NCBI GenBank assembly: GCA_001784435.1
Contig: MFQZ01000008.1
Coordinates: 40,829-104,828 of the forward strand
Direction: 5' to 3'
DNA length: 64,000 nt
Source: Candidatus Magasanikbacteria bacterium RIFOXYC2_FULL_42_28
GTDB lineage: Bacteria; Patescibacteria; ABY1; Magasanikbacterales; GWA2-37-8
The notes under the pieces are model-generated. The model made no database searches, was not told the DNA's origin, and worked only from the letters and a program-made list of their open reading frames with translations. The translations under genes and the position numbers were made by a program. Positions 9,349 through 17,261 of this stretch are shown piece after piece; the stretch's first letter is position 1, and the number at the start of each line of letters is the position of its first letter.

Positions 9349-10063
9349 TTCTTATCTACAACTTGGCAGTGTTGAAGCATTGGTCGTCCGCAAGCCGATC
9401 AAGAATTTGCATCTTTCGGTTTTGCCTCCCAACGGTTGGGTGCGTGTCACTGCACCAGCAAATATGAAAGACGACGCTATCCGTACGCTCTTGGCTTTGA
9501 GATTGCCATGGATCAAGAAACAGCAAGCCAAATTTACTGGCCAAGAAAGGCAAACCAAGCGTGATTATTCCTCCGGTGAAAGCCATTACTTTTTTGGTAA
9601 ACGCTATCGCCTTGAAGTGGTTTATAAAGACGAGGCACCTGTTGTTACCTTGAAAGGAAAAAATAAGATTATTTTACAGGTTCGACCGAAAAGTCCGGCG
9701 ATCAAACGCCGAGAAGTGATGATGGATTGGTATCGCAAGGAGTTGCACACGGTCGTTGATGAATTGATTGCCAAGTGGCAAAAGAAAATGGGCGTAGAGG
9801 TTAAATTTTGGGGTATTAAGCAGATGAAGACTCGTTGGGGTACCTGCAATCACAAGCGAGCTCGAGTCTTGATAAACCTAGAGCTAGCCAAAAAGCCGAT
9901 CGCTTGCGTGGAGTATGTCGTAGTCCACGAGCTTTTGCATTTGATTGAGAAAAAACACAGCGACAAATTTGTCGCCCTAATGGCAAAATACATTCCGAAA
10001 TGGAAAGGCATAAAAGAGGAACTGAACAGTTTTATTTTGTCGTACGAGGAGTGGAAGTATTAG
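9338..10063 (+). CDS. YgjP/DUF45-type zinc metallopeptidase (M48-like)
   Basis: A 241-aa protein. I prefer ATG 9338 (MSTNSYLQ) over the upstream 9317 start because it gives the usual family N-terminus. The zinc site HELLH is near residue 199, followed by IEKKHSDKF. The 'KQMKTRWGTCN' signature typical of DUF45/YgjP proteins lies near residue 160. Such proteases are often encoded next to hsdR. Proteolytic control of HsdR or processing of a partner is possible but inferred. The gene overlaps hsdR by 11 nt and is the last gene of the operon. Confidence 0.85.
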   Translation: MSTNSYLQLGSVEALVVRKPIKNLHLSVLPPNGWVRVTAPANMKDDAIRTLLALRLPWIKKQQAKFTGQERQTKRDYSSGESHYFFGKRYRLEVVYKDEAPVVTLKGKNKIILQVRPKSPAIKRREVMMDWYRKELHTVVDELIAKWQKKMGVEVKFWGIKQMKTRWGTCNHKRARVLINLELAKKPIACVEYVVVHELLHLIEKKHSDKFVALMAKYIPKWKGIKEELNSFILSYEEWKY

Positions 10064-10094
10064 TCTTGACTAGTAAAAATAGGCTGTAATTTGC

Positions 10095-10125
10095 TATCGA
10101 AAAATTTTCGATAAACTGATATAAT
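10095..10125 (+). promoter_or_regulatory. Promoter with palindromic operator for the C5 methyltransferase; leaderless
   Basis: The -10 TATAAT is at 10120-10125. Directly over the -35 region is the perfect 9-1-9 palindrome TATCGAAAAATTTTCGATA (10095-10113). The -35 itself is poor, so a bound protein probably decides activity. The ATG at 10135 is only ~3 nt past the expected transcription start, so the mRNA should be leaderless. Confidence 0.6.
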
Positions 10126-10134
10126 TATTGTAGT

Positions 10135-11205
10135 ATGAAATCACAATCCTCAAAAATTAAAGTCGTTGATTTATTTTGTGGCATTGGTGGACTGACTCAC
10201 GGTCTTATCAAGGAGGGTTTAGATGTGGTGGCAGGAATTGATAACGATTCAAGTTGTAAATTTGGTTATGAATACAACAACAAGGCTCAATTTATTGATA
10301 GCGACATTCTTAAGGTAACACCTGATCAAATAAATAAATTATTTGGTACAAAAAAGGGCACAATACGTGTTCTTGCTGGTTGTGCCCCTTGCCAGCCATT
10401 TTCAAGATTGAATCTAAAAAAAGTCACCGAAAAACAACTTGAGCCACTGGGTAAATTTGCTCAACTTATTGCGACTGTTCAGCCAGACATTGTCTCAATG
10501 GAAAATGTTAGTGGTTTAGCTGACACAAATAAATACCCCGTCTTTGCTAAATTTATAAAGACTCTGGAGGATAACGGATATAAATATAAATATGAAGTGG
10601 TAGATGTCTCAGAATTTGGCGTACCTCAAAAACGAAAACGATTAGTTTTATTGGCCTCAAAGTTTGGTGAAATTGAATTGATAAAAAGAACTCACAAAGA
10701 CAAGCGAGTTACTGTTCGTGATGTTATAAAACACCTTGAACCAATCAAAGATGGTCAAACAAGTAAAAAAGACCCTCTTCATAAGGCAAGAAAACTTGAT
10801 CCAATAAATCTTGATCGAATCAAGGCGACTCCACATAATGGCGGGAATTCAGAAAGTTGGAGTGAAGATTTAATGCTTGATTGCCACAAAAAAGCTTCAG
10901 GAAAGACTTATCGAAGTACCGTTTATGGCCGAATGAGATGGGACGAACCAGCACCGACTATGACAACTCAATGCATAGGTTTAGGGAATGGTCGTTTTGG
11001 TCACCCAACACAAAATCGTGCTATAAGTTTAAGGGAGGCCGCAATATTTCAAACATTCCCTGAAAATTATAAATTTACCGAGTCCGAAGACTCTATGGTG
11101 GTTACTAAAGTGGCAAAGTTTATTGGAAACGCAGTACCAGTAAGGCTGGGATCAGTCATTGGCAAGAGTATCAAGAATCACCTCAAATATTATGAAAAAC
11201 AATAA
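10135..11205 (+). CDS. DNA (cytosine-5) methyltransferase
   Basis: A 356-aa C5 methyltransferase. It shows motif I DLFCGIGGLTHG (~residues 12-23), catalytic motif IV APCQPFSR (~83-90), motif VI ENVSGL (~122) and motif VIII 'FGVPQKRKRLV'. The target-recognition region (~180-290) is followed by motif X (IGNAVPV). Length is normal. No N-terminal HTH is fused, so any regulator of its palindromic promoter is encoded elsewhere or is the enzyme itself. It overlaps the ATPase gene by 14 nt, forming a two-gene unit. The modification part is certain; the restriction partner is inferred. Confidence 0.93.
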   Translation: MKSQSSKIKVVDLFCGIGGLTHGLIKEGLDVVAGIDNDSSCKFGYEYNNKAQFIDSDILKVTPDQINKLFGTKKGTIRVLAGCAPCQPFSRLNLKKVTEKQLEPLGKFAQLIATVQPDIVSMENVSGLADTNKYPVFAKFIKTLEDNGYKYKYEVVDVSEFGVPQKRKRLVLLASKFGEIELIKRTHKDKRVTVRDVIKHLEPIKDGQTSKKDPLHKARKLDPINLDRIKATPHNGGNSESWSEDLMLDCHKKASGKTYRSTVYGRMRWDEPAPTMTTQCIGLGNGRFGHPTQNRAISLREAAIFQTFPENYKFTESEDSMVVTKVAKFIGNAVPVRLGSVIGKSIKNHLKYYEKQ

Positions 11206-12865
11206 TGATAATTTCTCTTTTGAGATTTCACTGAGCGTTTTGAATCACTTAGGAAGAAATCTGTACAGAAGTTTTGCTACAGTTCTCGGAGAAGCAATCT
11301 CTAATGCATGGGATGCTGACGCAAAAAATGTCTCAATCTATATCAACAAGAAAGGCAACAGCTTTTTTATCAAAGATGACGGAGTTGGTATGACAAGTGA
11401 TGATTTTCAAAATAAGTTTTTGAAAATTGGATACTCAAAGAGAAAAGATGGCGGTTCTGCTTCTCCCAAGGGCAGACCTTATATAGGCAGGAAAGGTATC
11501 GGTAAATTAGCTTTGCTGTCTTGTGCGGACAAAATAACCGTTATATCAAAAACTAAATCCAGCAAGTACATTGGTGGTGTCATTGATAACTCCGGTTTAG
11601 ACAAAGCAATAACAGAAGATCTTACTCCCAAGGAGTATTCTCTTGGATCATGGACAGAAAGCACTTTTGCCACCCATACAAAAGATCATAAACATGGCAC
11701 AATAATTTATTTTGAAGGTATCAAGGACGGTATACAAAACAGCTTAGAGTTTTTGAAAAAGATTGTTGCTTTGTATTTTCGTTTTTCACTTTTAGATAAA
11801 ACATTCAATATCTTTATTGATGGCGAAAAAATCACACATGAATCCCTTAATGATCTTGCTGAAAAAACAGAGTTTTTATGGAAAATAAATGAACACAAGG
11901 ATCCTTACGTTCAAAGTCTTGAAAAGAGATTTACTCCAGAAAAAAACGAGCAAAGAGACATCGTCCTTAAAGGTACTAAAGTGAAGGGGTTTATTGCGTC
12001 AGTTGAACGACCAAGAGATCTTAAAATAATGACGACAGAGGAAAGAATCGGAATCGACCTTTTTGTAAATGGAAGATTGCGAGAAAGAGATATCCTCAAA
12101 CATATACCAACATCTCGAGTGGCCGAGAATTATTTGTATGGACAGATTCACTTCAATGAGCTTGATAGTGGCGATGATATATTTACTAGTAGCCGAGAGG
12201 GTGTGGTTGCTGATGATCCAAAATATAAAAAGTTTCTAGATACTCTGCGAAAAAGTGTGATATTAAAAATTGTTGAGGATTGGGACAAATGGAGAATAGC
12301 CCACAGGAAGGATGGCGATTCAGAAAACGAGAGAATGACCCCTCGAGATAGAAAATCAATGGAGTTATTTAATACCGTTTCCAAAGAATATACAGTTACA
12401 GGAAAATCAAAACATAAAAAGAAAATTGACACATGGGTTAATGATCTTGCTGATGACGCTCAATACAATTTTGGCTCTTATGCGGAATGTTTTGTATCAG
12501 AAAATTTAATCAGAAATTATATTGGCGAAAAGAAAATAACCTTGTCAAAGGAAGCAAAAACAGAAATTGCGAAATGGAAAAAAGTAGAAACGGAGTCTAA
12601 AAATAAAGGCAATGTTAGTATTGGTATCCGCAAAAATAATAGTGATTTGAGCTATCTATCTATGAATGATCTCGCATACCTTGTAGATAAAGCAAAAGAT
12701 CCAACTAAAGAGGCTTGTCTTGCGAGAGATGCAAACGAGTATAAGCCAATTCGAGACTCGCTTGCTCACACAGCACTTCTAACTGATGCGGCGAAAAAGA
12801 AGTTAACCTCGGTTTATGAAAATATCAAAGGCAGACTCATTACATTACTGTCTGGGAAGGCCTAA
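11192..12865 (+). CDS. GHKL (MORC/MutL-like) ATPase, probable R-M partner
   Basis: A 557-aa protein. I choose ATG 11192, inside the methyltransferase 3' end. The Bergerat fold is clear: N box E-AISNAWDADA (~residues 28-38), G1 DDGVGM (~60-65), and G2 GRKGIGKLAL (~100-109). An S5-type transducer region ('GIDLFVNGRLRERD', ~residue 290) follows, then a helical C-terminus. MORC/MutL-related ATPases linked to methyltransferases in bacterial R-M systems were described by Iyer, Abhiman and Aravind (2008). I see no obvious nuclease motif, so the DNA-cutting step is unexplained. Confidence 0.8.
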   Translation: MKNNNDNFSFEISLSVLNHLGRNLYRSFATVLGEAISNAWDADAKNVSIYINKKGNSFFIKDDGVGMTSDDFQNKFLKIGYSKRKDGGSASPKGRPYIGRKGIGKLALLSCADKITVISKTKSSKYIGGVIDNSGLDKAITEDLTPKEYSLGSWTESTFATHTKDHKHGTIIYFEGIKDGIQNSLEFLKKIVALYFRFSLLDKTFNIFIDGEKITHESLNDLAEKTEFLWKINEHKDPYVQSLEKRFTPEKNEQRDIVLKGTKVKGFIASVERPRDLKIMTTEERIGIDLFVNGRLRERDILKHIPTSRVAENYLYGQIHFNELDSGDDIFTSSREGVVADDPKYKKFLDTLRKSVILKIVEDWDKWRIAHRKDGDSENERMTPRDRKSMELFNTVSKEYTVTGKSKHKKKIDTWVNDLADDAQYNFGSYAECFVSENLIRNYIGEKKITLSKEAKTEIAKWKKVETESKNKGNVSIGIRKNNSDLSYLSMNDLAYLVDKAKDPTKEACLARDANEYKPIRDSLAHTALLTDAAKKKLTSVYENIKGRLITLLSGKA

Positions 12866-12883
12866 CTAAAGTAAATATGGGTT

Positions 12884-13063
12884 ATGGCCAACGATAACGA
12901 TCCAATCAAAGACGACCCAGATGAAGAAGCTCCGGACGAGGAAGTCGCTGAGCTTATGGAAACCCACGATCTTGATAAAGACACGGCCGAGCGTGTGCAG
13001 GAGATCATGGAAGATTTGGGTGTGGACGAAGATGACGCCGTTGAGATCGAGGAGAGTCTTTAG
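12884..13063 (+). CDS. Small acidic protein (59 aa)
   Basis: An ATG at 12884 opens a 59-aa frame rich in Asp and Glu: it begins MANDNDPIKDDPDEE and ends in EIEESL. The second half could be one amphipathic helix pair ('TAERVQEIMEDLGVDEDDA'). It begins 18 nt after the ATPase stop in the same direction, so it probably belongs to the operon. The composition resembles acidic DNA-mimic or helix-hairpin proteins, but this is speculation. No Shine-Dalgarno is seen. Confidence 0.55.
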   Translation: MANDNDPIKDDPDEEAPDEEVAELMETHDLDKDTAERVQEIMEDLGVDEDDAVEIEESL

Positions 13064-13117
13064 TTAAGCAATTATGACTCGGTGCAATTTGCTTAACTTT
13101 TCCGAAGTTAAGCAAAT
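13062..13117 (+). repeat. Triple repeat forming alternative hairpins
   Basis: The word AGTTAAGCAA occurs at 13062 and 13106 and its complement at 13089. The strong fold is a 13-bp stem with a 5-nt loop (13087-13099/13105-13117). The competing fold pairs 13062-13071 with 13089-13098. No T-run follows, so it is not an ordinary terminator. It sits at the right edge of the defence island. The rest of 13118-13375 shows no gene I can support. Confidence 0.5.
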
Positions 13118-13375
13118 AGTTCTAGGCTCGCAAATTTCGTCAAACCGGTGGGCTATGGTCGCAAGATGTGTCAAAGGTCTATCCGGGGTGCAAAGCTCGC
13201 CATAAGGGCAGACAAGGGGCAACAACGTTTTACTTTTTGGCTAACAGGAGATCGTAGTTGTAAAACTTGGCAACTTTCTTGATGTTATTCATTTTTTCGC
13301 GTAAAGTAACCATATACTCTTTATCCTCGAGCACTGTTATAAGACCCGACAGTGCCTGACCCCGAATTTTTTCTT

Positions 13376-13636
13376 ATGTTGCCAAATGTTGCCAAAAACC
13401 GCTATGTTAACGCCTTATTTTGGTTGATGTTTTTTTCGGCGGCCGTCCATATGGCGGTCTTATTTTTTCTGACGATAATCAACAATAATTGGCAAATTAT
13501 AAATTATTTTAATATCTTGGATTTTGATTTAATCGCGCCTAATTTTCCTGGACTAAATAACTTAACTTTAGCCACATTTACCGGTTTAATAATTTATCTT
13601 TTAATATTTTTCTTCGGCACAAAAAAAAATAACTAA
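13376..13636 (+). CDS. Small two-helix membrane protein
   Basis: An 86-aa protein from ATG 13376; the GTG at 13352 gives an unlikely polar extension. Two hydrophobic segments are at about residues 13-34 and 62-80, joined by a polar loop 'NFPGLNNLT'. The Lys-rich C-terminal tail (FGTKKNN) suggests an inside C-terminus. It converges on the glycosyltransferase gene, overlapping by 4 nt at the stop codons. Function unknown. Confidence 0.55.
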   Translation: MLPNVAKNRYVNALFWLMFFSAAVHMAVLFFLTIINNNWQIINYFNILDFDLIAPNFPGLNNLTLATFTGLIIYLLIFFFGTKKNN

Positions 13637-14361
13637 CGCACATCGGACAGATAACCTTTTTGTTTACCGCTAAAATAATAACATAGAAATTGAAAAAAAT
13701 ATTCCCACAGCCCTTTAAACACGCTCCCCTTAAACCGCCGACCGGAAAAAGCCACCGCCGGCGTCGGTAAAAAAACTATTTTACCCAATTTATTAAGACG
13801 AAAACCCAAGTCCAAATCTTCCATTGCCTGTAAATTCGGGTTAAACCCGCCCACGCACTCATAAGTTTCTTTATAAACGGCAAAACTAAACCCGGAGATA
13901 AAATAATTACCAAACAAGCGCCAATAAAACCAATTCCACTTTGGCCAAAACCAATTAAAAAACCGGCCGCGCCAATCTAACAAATCATTAATCATCACCG
14001 CTCCGGTTACCGCCGGGGCATTTGTTTTTTTAAGAGCACCAACCATTGCCTCCACCCAATTCGGTGGCGCGATCGTGTCGGCATCGGTTGATAAAATAAT
14101 TTGGCCTTGGGCGCTGTTAAACCCAGCCGCCCGCGCCGCTCCTCGGCCTTGCTGATGTTCTGAAATAATACGCAAATTTAAACGCGACTGAAAGCGCGTG
14201 GCGACGGCGACAGTTTTGTCCGTAGAATTATTATCCACCACAATCACTTCAAAAATATAACCGGTTTTTTGCGCAACTAAAAATTCCAAACAGTCAGAAA
14301 TTTTTTCTTCTTCATTAAAAGCGGGTATTACTACGGAAATTAAATTATTATCTGGATTCAT
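13633..14361 (-). CDS. Glycosyltransferase family 2
   Basis: A 242-aa GT-A fold enzyme. The start SVVIPAFNEEEKI and the nucleotide-sugar/metal motif DADTIAPP (~residue 93) are typical of GT2. The acceptor-side 'ED' motif is MEDLDLGFRL (~180). The C-terminal hydrophobic segment (YFFQFLCYYF) may bind the membrane. It would transfer a sugar from an activated donor to a lipid or glycan. It lies downstream of the pilin-like array, behind a terminator, so it is probably separately expressed. The substrate is unknown. Confidence 0.85.
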   Translation of the reverse strand: MNPDNNLISVVIPAFNEEEKISDCLEFLVAQKTGYIFEVIVVDNNSTDKTVAVATRFQSRLNLRIISEHQQGRGAARAAGFNSAQGQIILSTDADTIAPPNWVEAMVGALKKTNAPAVTGAVMINDLLDWRGRFFNWFWPKWNWFYWRLFGNYFISGFSFAVYKETYECVGGFNPNLQAMEDLDLGFRLNKLGKIVFLPTPAVAFSGRRFKGSVFKGLWEYFFQFLCYYFSGKQKGYLSDVR

Positions 14362-14369
14362 ACCATTTA

Positions 14370-14404
14370 AAAATCCTTCCCAAAAATATTTTCGGAAGGA
14401 TTTT
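14370..14404 (-). terminator. Terminator after the pilin-like gene array
   Basis: An 11-bp stem AAAATCCTTCC (14370-14380)/GGAAGGATTTT (14394-14404), followed on the minus strand by T residues. It separates the T4SS-pilin array from the glycosyltransferase. Confidence 0.75.
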
Positions 14405-14440
14405 AAATTATCACAAAACTACTGTTTGGGTAAATGACGA

Positions 14441-14941
14441 TTATCTCCTGAGCAAATTCACTTCACCAACCGGCACTCCGGAAGCATCGCTGTCATAAAT
14501 CGGCGCTTTTTCCAAATCATAGCGACGGATCTGACCATCCCAATAATCGGTATAATCACCTTTGGCCAATTTAATCGCGAATAGCGTGATGGAATAAGCG
14601 CTTAAAATTATCGCCAGTCCAATTACCGCTTGAGTTAAAAGCGATTTGGCTTTAGTTACCTGCTCATCGTTACCCCCGGCCGTCATCCACAAAAATCCGG
14701 CGTAAAGAGTAAACACAAAAAACAACATTCCCAAAAATTCCAAAGCCACGCGGATGATATTGGCGACAATTTGGCGGGGGTCTTTGACATCGGCCGGAGT
14801 ATAGCCAGCGCCAGTGCCGGCCGCGCCCAATTGGCCCACGATATCCGGTCCGTCTAAAGCGCTCGCTTGGCGAGCGGAAAACAATCCTACACCCAACATA
14901 ACAACCAACGCCGAGATAATTAAAAATTTTGTAAATTTCAT
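14441..14941 (-). CDS. T4SS-pilin family membrane protein (paralogue 1)
   Basis: A 166-aa protein with a signal peptide (to ASA, ~residue 28) and two membrane helices (~63-85 and ~105-130). Between them is the family signature WMTAGGNDEQVTKAK. This matches the CPR-typical 'type IV secretion system pilin' family (PF18895-like; VirB2/TrbC topology). A hydrophilic tail of ~35 residues follows helix 2. It is the last of eight tandem relatives. No other conjugation gene is visible, so a role in a surface fibre or envelope complex is inferred from family only. Confidence 0.8.
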   Translation of the reverse strand: MKFTKFLIISALVVMLGVGLFSARQASALDGPDIVGQLGAAGTGAGYTPADVKDPRQIVANIIRVALEFLGMLFFVFTLYAGFLWMTAGGNDEQVTKAKSLLTQAVIGLAIILSAYSITLFAIKLAKGDYTDYWDGQIRRYDLEKAPIYDSDASGVPVGEVNLLRR

Positions 14942-14947
14942 AAATTA

Positions 14948-15541
14948 TTAATCTACCGGCATGCAACAAGTGCCGGGTATTTCTTCTTGAGTTGCAGGAT
15001 CAACTTGGCAACTGACACCGCCAACCAAAGCATCAAACCAATCTACTATATCTCCAAAATCAGAATTGCTTTCCGGCTGATAGGCCTCTCCGCCTAATGC
15101 CGTGCAATTACTTTGGTGAGTTGTGCCACCGGCTGTTGTCCATCCCGCTGATGTGCCGGTAACACTCGTGAAACGCAAAGTGACAAAAAACGTAATACTG
15201 AAAGCCGCCAAGGCAATAATCATACCAATAACCGATGCTTTTAAAATATTCACGGCTTTGGTAATCTGCTCATCGTTACCCCCGGCCGTCATCCACAAAA
15301 ACCCGGCGTAAACAGCCAAAGCAAAAAATATCATGCCCACAAGCGACAATGTAACGCTAATAATATACCCAATCCCGCTGGATAGTTGATTGGCTTCGTT
15401 GCCGATTTCGTAACCGGAACCTTTGGCCACCCCCTCCAATGTGTTTTGCCCAAAATCAACTGCGTTGGCATGATTCAATGCTGGCGCGCCTAAAAGCAAA
15501 ATGCCGACAAAGATACTCACCAAAATAAATTTAAGTCTCAT
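14948..15541 (-). CDS. T4SS-pilin family membrane protein (paralogue 2)
   Basis: A 197-aa protein: signal peptide, two membrane helices, and the signature WMTAGGNDEQITKA. Unlike its neighbours it carries a ~60-residue C-terminal tail with five Cys (NCTALGG, SCQVDP, TCCMPVD), which could form disulfides outside the membrane. It is 6 nt upstream of paralogue 1 and certainly in the same operon. Confidence 0.8.
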   Translation of the reverse strand: MRLKFILVSIFVGILLLGAPALNHANAVDFGQNTLEGVAKGSGYEIGNEANQLSSGIGYIISVTLSLVGMIFFALAVYAGFLWMTAGGNDEQITKAVNILKASVIGMIIALAAFSITFFVTLRFTSVTGTSAGWTTAGGTTHQSNCTALGGEAYQPESNSDFGDIVDWFDALVGGVSCQVDPATQEEIPGTCCMPVD

Positions 15542-15560
15542 AAATTTTATTATCTATTTG

Positions 15561-16058
15561 TTACTCTGGGCAACTTTCACCAGCACGCCAAACCCCATCG
15601 CCATTTGCACAATCAGCTTTGCTGATACCGCCCACAACTGTATCTATACATTCTTCCACACCATCGGCATCTGTTAACACGCACTTACCCCCCCCGCCAC
15701 CCCCACCCACCAACCTATTCGTCACAAACGCCGTAATCGCATATGCCAAAAATACAATTGTGATGCCGATTAAGGCCGCTTCCAAGGTGTCTTTGGCTTT
15801 AGTAACTTTTTCGTCATTGCCTTGAGCGGTCATCCAACGAATGCCGGCGTAAACCGTTAAGATGAAAAATACCGTGCCAATTAAAGCCAAAATCGTGTTG
15901 ATTACTAAACCGGTGGTGCTTTCAAGATTAGGTGTCAAGCCGGTTTTTCCGCCGATTTGACTCAATTTTGTGCCAGCGTCATTAATTGTCAAAGCACTTA
16001 CACTTAAAGGCACAAGTAAAACTGTGGCTAAAATGATAGTAAAAAAAATCTTACGCAT
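15561..16058 (-). CDS. T4SS-pilin family membrane protein (paralogue 3)
   Basis: A 165-aa member with a signal peptide (cut near SVSA), two helices and the signature RWMTAQGNDEKVTKAK. After helix 2 comes a run of seven Gly encoded by a C/G-rich stretch (near + 15690-15715), then a four-Cys tail (KCVLTD, ECIDTV, ADCANG, ESCPE). The Gly run is a possible slippage site but uses mixed codons. Confidence 0.8.
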   Translation of the reverse strand: MRKIFFTIILATVLLVPLSVSALTINDAGTKLSQIGGKTGLTPNLESTTGLVINTILALIGTVFFILTVYAGIRWMTAQGNDEKVTKAKDTLEAALIGITIVFLAYAITAFVTNRLVGGGGGGGKCVLTDADGVEECIDTVVGGISKADCANGDGVWRAGESCPE

Positions 16059-16070
16059 ATTTTAAAAAAA

Positions 16071-16451
16071 TTATTTCAAATTCAACGCGTTAAACACAAA
16101 GCGAGCAATGGCATAAGCGGCCAAAACTATTACCAAACCAATACTGGATGTTTCCAGCAATTCTTTCGCCTTGGTAACGCGCTCGCTATTGCCCAGGGCC
16201 GTCATCCACACGCCACCGGCGTATAAAGTCAAAACGAAAAATAACGCGCCGATAAGCGACAGGGCGATACCGACGATAGCGCCAATAAGGTCGATGACAT
16301 TGGTGGCGTCGGCTACTTCTTGCGGTAATTTTGCTTCCTTGGCCGCTGTGCCTAAACCATATCCACCTGTGTAGGCCTCGGCCAAAACAAAAGTCGGGGC
16401 GAGCAGTAAAACACCGGCTAAAATTGTTAATGATATTTTTTTAAAAGACAT
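16071..16451 (-). CDS. T4SS-pilin family membrane protein (paralogue 4)
   Basis: At 126 aa, one of the two most compact members: signal peptide ending FVLA, two helices, signature VWMTALGNSERVTKAK, and almost no tail after helix 2 (ends FNALNLK). It lies 12 nt upstream of paralogue 3. It is separated from paralogue 5 by a 224-nt gap holding a dispersed repeat and a hairpin. Confidence 0.8.
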   Translation of the reverse strand: MSFKKISLTILAGVLLLAPTFVLAEAYTGGYGLGTAAKEAKLPQEVADATNVIDLIGAIVGIALSLIGALFFVLTLYAGGVWMTALGNSERVTKAKELLETSSIGLVIVLAAYAIARFVFNALNLK

Positions 16452-16465
16452 AGTTTGATTAATAT

Positions 16466-16578
16466 CAAATTTCCAATGTCAAATGTCAAATCAATTTCAA
16501 AATCCAAATTTCAAAAAACGATTTGACATTTAAATTTTGGATTTGATTGGAAATTGGAAATTTAGATTTTGACATTTC
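16466..16578. repeat. Dispersed low-complexity palindromic repeat, copy A
   Basis: About 113 nt built from permuted words such as AAATTTCCAAT, GTCAAAT and AAAATCC, with the mirror-complement words in the second half, so the whole forms an imperfect hairpin. Copy B (17109-17220) is almost identical. Related copies are at 21158-21262, 22199-22312, 24410-24461 and 44753-44800. Confidence 0.8.
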
Positions 16579-16593
16579 ACTCAACCTATTTCC

Positions 16594-16666
16594 CGACAGG
16601 GGGTTGCGAGTTCGCCCACAAACGCAACTGTTTAAAATTGCGAGCGAGCGCGCGAACCCCCTGCCG
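16594..16666 (-). repeat. GC-rich inverted repeat between pilin paralogues
   Basis: CGACAGGGGGTT (16594-16605) pairs with AACCCCCTGCCG (16655-16666) with one mismatch. The interior also has GTTGCG/CGCAAC pairing. No T-run follows on the minus strand, so it is more likely an mRNA structure that sets relative expression of the array than a terminator. Confidence 0.5.
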
Positions 16667-16675
16667 AAAAATATA

Positions 16676-17065
16676 CTACCCGGTAAACCCTGTTTTATCA
16701 ACTAATTCTCCAACCACAAACTGCGCAATCGCGTAAGCGGACAAAATAATTGCGAGACCGATAATACCCGAGAATATCCATTTCTTGGCTTCGCCTACTT
16801 TTTCATCATTACCGCCGGCCGTCATCCAAGTAAAGCCGCCGATCAAAATAATGACGATGGCGACGATACCCAAAAAGCCGAGTACTACACTAATAATGTT
16901 ACCAATAGTAGCGCGCAAATCACCATCTCCCAAACCACTTGTTTTAGCAAAGCCCAGGCCCAAGTTCTCTTCTTGATCTGGCGTACTGCTTATAGCCAAC
17001 ACTGGCGTGGCAAACAAAGCCAAAGCCATCACGCCCAAAATTACTCCACTTAAAATCTTTTTCAT
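16676..17065 (-). CDS. T4SS-pilin family membrane protein (paralogue 5)
   Basis: A 129-aa member: signal peptide to VLA (~residue 24), two helices, signature TWMTAGGNDEKVGEAK. It has one of the few clear Shine-Dalgarno sequences here (AGGGGGTGA about 6 nt before the ATG). It lies between two copies of the dispersed repeat and so may form its own transcript, perhaps highly expressed as a major subunit (inference). Confidence 0.8.
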   Translation of the reverse strand: MKKILSGVILGVMALALFATPVLAISSTPDQEENLGLGFAKTSGLGDGDLRATIGNIISVVLGFLGIVAIVIILIGGFTWMTAGGNDEKVGEAKKWIFSGIIGLAIILSAYAIAQFVVGELVDKTGFTG

Positions 17066-17108
17066 ATTCTCACCCCCTTTCGCAATTTTAATATCATATT
17101 ATTAATTT

Positions 17109-17220
17109 CAAATTTCCAATGTCAAATGTCAAATCAATGTCAAAATCCAAATTTCAAAACGCGATTTGACATTTAAATTTTGGATTTGATTGGAAATTGG
17201 AAATTTGGATTTTGACATTG
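17109..17220. repeat. Dispersed low-complexity palindromic repeat, copy B
   Basis: Nearly identical to copy A at 16466-16578, with only a few differences (for example AATGTCAAAA for AATTTCAAAA). The two copies bracket paralogue 5 in direct orientation, so recombination could delete or duplicate that gene. Confidence 0.8.
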
Positions 17221-17261
17221 CTAATATTATACCACATTTATTTTTTCGCCACAACTACAAA

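Noticed and set aside
15685..15715. Poly-C/G stretch in pilin paralogue 3 as a phase-variable tract
   Set aside because: It encodes a Gly run with mixed codons broken by G and A, so the longest pure run is short; weaker than the promoter tracts.
16466..17220. CRISPR array from the repeated AAATTTCCAAT and GTCAAAT words
   Set aside because: Units are irregular and palindromic, with no spacers of even length and no cas gene.
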